Source of the DNA: an uncultured Clostridia bacterium
GTDB lineage: Bacteria > Bacillota > Clostridia > UBA1381
Direction: 5' to 3'
NCBI GenBank assembly: GCA_944391255.1
Contig: CALXSW010000016.1
Span: forward strand, 1-16,418
Length of the DNA stretch: 16,418 nucleotides
The notes below the pieces were generated by a model. That model was given only the letters and a program-made list of their open reading frames with translations. It ran no database searches and was not told the origin of the DNA. Shown piece after piece: positions 14,390 to 16,418 of this stretch (position 1 is its first letter; each line of letters starts with the position of its first letter). The position numbers and the translations under genes were made by a program.

Positions 14390-16418
14390 ATGAAAAAGAA
14401 TAAAAGATCCGATAAATTTTTCGCTGTGACGTTTATTTTTCTGTTCACAGCTTGTTCAGCGCTTGTGATTTTTCACGCTCCGCGCGCTATGTCAGAAAAA
14501 GAAAACAGAACTCTCGCTCAGTTCCCAAAATTTTCTTTTTCATCTATAGCTGACGGAAGCTTTATGGACGGCTTTGAAAGCTATGCCGCGGACCAGTTCA
14601 GATGGAGAGATAAGGCGGTAACGCTTAAAGCCGATATTGAAAAGCTGATAGGAAAAAAGGATAATAACGGTATATATTTCGCAAAGGATAATTATCTTAT
14701 ACAGCGCTCGGACAGATTTTCCGACAGCGTATTAAGTCCGAATATGGATTCTATCGTGAATATGAGCGCGCTTGACGAGTACAATATAACAGTAGCGTCC
14801 GTTCCAACAGCGTTTGAAATACTAAAGGATAAGCTTCCCGATCATGTATATGACGACCGTATATCACGCGTGCAGAATTATATATACGGTTCTCTTGACG
14901 GCTGGGTAAATGTATGCGACACAACTCAGATACTTAACGAGCATAAAGATGATTACATATTTTACAGAAATGACCATCATCAGACATCTTTAGGCAGCTA
15001 TTACGTCTATCAGGCTCTCGGTCCGTATCTCGGATATCAGCCGTACACGCTTGACTCATTTGACAGAGAGATAATGTCAGACAGTTTTCTCGGAACGACA
15101 TGGTCAAAGGCGAGTATTTCATCAGCGGAGCCTGACACGATAGAAAAATTCACTTTAAAGAATGCCAATATCCAATGCACAGTTGAATATCCGCTTGAGG
15201 GCAACACATTTGACAGCATTTATCAGCCTGATTTTCTCGACACAAAGGATAAGTATTCCTTTTTCCTCGGCGGCAACCACGCTCTTACAGTTATCCGCTC
15301 AAACTGCGGAACAGGCCGCAAGCTCGCCGTGTTCAAGGATTCATACTCGCATTCAGTAGCGCCATTCCTCGCAAACCATTTTGATGAGATACACCTTATA
15401 GATCTGCGCTACTATAATGACGATATGTATAAATATATGGGTGAAAACGGCATAACGGACGTTCTTCTCTTGTATGAGGCGGAATCATTCCTGTCTGACT
15501 CAAACATCAAAAAGCTCGGCGATATAGCTCTAACCACAGATTACTTCTATGCTCCGCCTTACGGATATTTAGACGAGCAGGAGGCTGTAGATAACGATTA
15601 CTTCGCTGACGCGCTGTTCTTTGGCGACTCGCTGATCGACGGCATGGGGCTTTATTCCGGTCTTCCGTCAGTATTCCTCGGCAAGACGTCATTAAGCACT
15701 ATAACAGCGTTTACATTCAGCGCCAATGACGGATCGGGAACAATGATGGACTCAATGCTTTCAAAGACCGGCATAGGAAAATATTATATATGCCTTGGAA
15801 TGAACGAGGGCGGATATATTTCACCTGAGGATTTCAAGGGGTATTATAAGAAGATAACAGACGGCATAAAGAGCGTGAATCCAAACGCTGTTATATACAT
15901 AATGTCCATAACGCCTATAGAAAGATCAGCGGAGGGAGGTAACGGCATCACAGCATCAAAGATAAAAACGCTAAACAGCAGTCTGATAGAATTTGCTCAG
16001 ACTGAGGGCTGCTATTATCTTGACGTATACTCATGCCTTGCAGAGCCTGACGGATATCTTGCCGACGGTGTCGCATCTGACGGAGTACATTTCGGAGCGC
16101 CTTATTACGCGCGATGGACCGAATACCTTAAAACTCATGCCGTAAAGACAAGAAAGGCTGTTCGCCAGGCGGCTGCGATAAAATATTACGCCGGCGGAGG
16201 CGCGGCTGATACCGACGCTCTCGCTCAGCAGATATTGAACGGCGTATCATTCGTTGAACAGCTAAACCCTATAACTGAAAATATAGTGGGCAGCACATAT
16301 TCGCTCGGAGCCGGAGAGGTTCTTGGCGGCTCAGTATACGTTACGGGCGGAGCGACAGCTGAAGAAATAGCTGTTTTTGAGCTTGCCTCGCCTGAGGCCG
16401 CTCAAGCATTTACAGCTA
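14390..16418 (+). CDS. DHHW/AlgX-like + SGNH hydrolase + DUF4358-like fusion protein, C-terminus beyond window
   Basis: The frame is open from the ATG at 14390 to the window end (676 codons). GGAGG at 14379-14383, 6 bases ahead, supports the start. Residues ~10-29 are one hydrophobic segment, a membrane anchor or signal peptide. Residues ~35-400 match the DHHW family related to AlgX/AlgJ: AMSEKENRTLAQFP at the start, the motif D195-H196-H197-Q198 (Trp is usual at 198) in RNDHHQTSLGSYYVY, LGGN near 300, and KDSYSHS with S318 as likely nucleophile. Residues ~405-580 form a second, GDSL/SGNH-type unit: FGDS with S414, GMNE with N472, and SDGVHF with D564 and H567. From ~607 a DUF4358-like domain begins (DALAQQILNGVSFVEQLNP, later GATAEEIAVFELA) and is cut by the edge. 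DHHW and SGNH proteins usually accept acyl groups from an MBOAT and place or remove them on polysaccharide. Having all three units in one chain is the odd feature; they are usually separate genes. Domain names come from motif recognition only. Confidence 0.88.
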   Translation, partial: MKKNKRSDKFFAVTFIFLFTACSALVIFHAPRAMSEKENRTLAQFPKFSFSSIADGSFMDGFESYAADQFRWRDKAVTLKADIEKLIGKKDNNGIYFAKDNYLIQRSDRFSDSVLSPNMDSIVNMSALDEYNITVASVPTAFEILKDKLPDHVYDDRISRVQNYIYGSLDGWVNVCDTTQILNEHKDDYIFYRNDHHQTSLGSYYVYQALGPYLGYQPYTLDSFDREIMSDSFLGTTWSKASISSAEPDTIEKFTLKNANIQCTVEYPLEGNTFDSIYQPDFLDTKDKYSFFLGGNHALTVIRSNCGTGRKLAVFKDSYSHSVAPFLANHFDEIHLIDLRYYNDDMYKYMGENGITDVLLLYEAESFLSDSNIKKLGDIALTTDYFYAPPYGYLDEQEAVDNDYFADALFFGDSLIDGMGLYSGLPSVFLGKTSLSTITAFTFSANDGSGTMMDSMLSKTGIGKYYICLGMNEGGYISPEDFKGYYKKITDGIKSVNPNAVIYIMSITPIERSAEGGNGITASKIKTLNSSLIEFAQTEGCYYLDVYSCLAEPDGYLADGVASDGVHFGAPYYARWTEYLKTHAVKTRKAVRQAAAIKYYAGGGAADTDALAQQILNGVSFVEQLNPITENIVGSTYSLGAGEVLGGSVYVTGGATAEEIAVFELASPEAAQAFTA

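Noticed and set aside
14440..14475. Lipoprotein lipobox (FTAC) at the start of the 14390 protein
   Set aside because: The residue three before the Cys is Phe, not Leu/Val/Ile, and the hydrophobic stretch continues past the Cys, which fits a membrane anchor or ordinary signal better.

Overview
The window looks like chromosomal DNA from a Gram-positive anaerobe of the class Clostridia, probably from the Ruminococcaceae/Oscillospirales/Lachnospiraceae range. The evidence is the rpoB and rpoC sequence type, a DnaD-family replication protein with two C-terminal domains, strong AGGAGG-type ribosome binding sites, sigma-A promoters, an SLH-anchored surface enzyme, and an MBOAT/DHHW/DUF4358 set typical of gut Clostridia. 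ATA is a very common isoleucine codon. I could not identify the species. I see no tRNA, rRNA, CRISPR array, insertion sequence or phage gene.

Layout. Positions 1-293 (minus) hold the start of a BcrA-type ABC transporter ATPase, cut by the window edge. Positions 427-1278 (minus) encode a secreted protein of unknown function. Positions 1514-9222 (minus) carry rpoC and rpoB as a stand-alone two-gene unit. It has its own strong promoter, an A-rich upstream element and a foldable leader, a long hairpin between the genes, and a terminator directly after rpoC. The usual neighbours are absent: no rplJ/rplL precedes rpoB and no rpsL follows rpoC. Positions 9520-10461 (plus) encode a DnaD-like primosome protein divergent from rpoB. 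A perfect 38-bp palindrome separates it from the convergent gene at 10512-12713 (minus), a 5'-nucleotidase/cyclic phosphodiesterase with a signal peptide and three C-terminal SLH domains. From 12985 to the window end (plus) lies an operon with a textbook TTGACA-17-TATAAT promoter overlapped by an inverted repeat. It holds a TTG-started MBOAT O-acyltransferase and, 22 bases later, a very large secreted or membrane-anchored protein that runs off the window.

How the genes fit together. The rpoBC block and the DnaD gene are housekeeping. The right-hand part is cell-surface chemistry. The MBOAT would pass acyl groups across the membrane to its partner at 14390, which carries an AlgX/DHHW-like domain, a second SGNH/GDSL domain and a DUF4358-like domain in one chain. 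The divergent SLH protein is a class that binds secondary cell wall polymer. In Bacillus anthracis an MBOAT/SGNH pair acetylates that polymer and supports SLH-protein attachment, so a functional link is plausible here but unproven.

Points most worth a second look: the three-domain fusion with two apparently complete SGNH-type active sites, the roughly 90-residue insertion in RpoC, the arginine at the E. coli T525 position of the RpoB rifampicin region, the RpoB acidic tail, and the regulatory palindromes.
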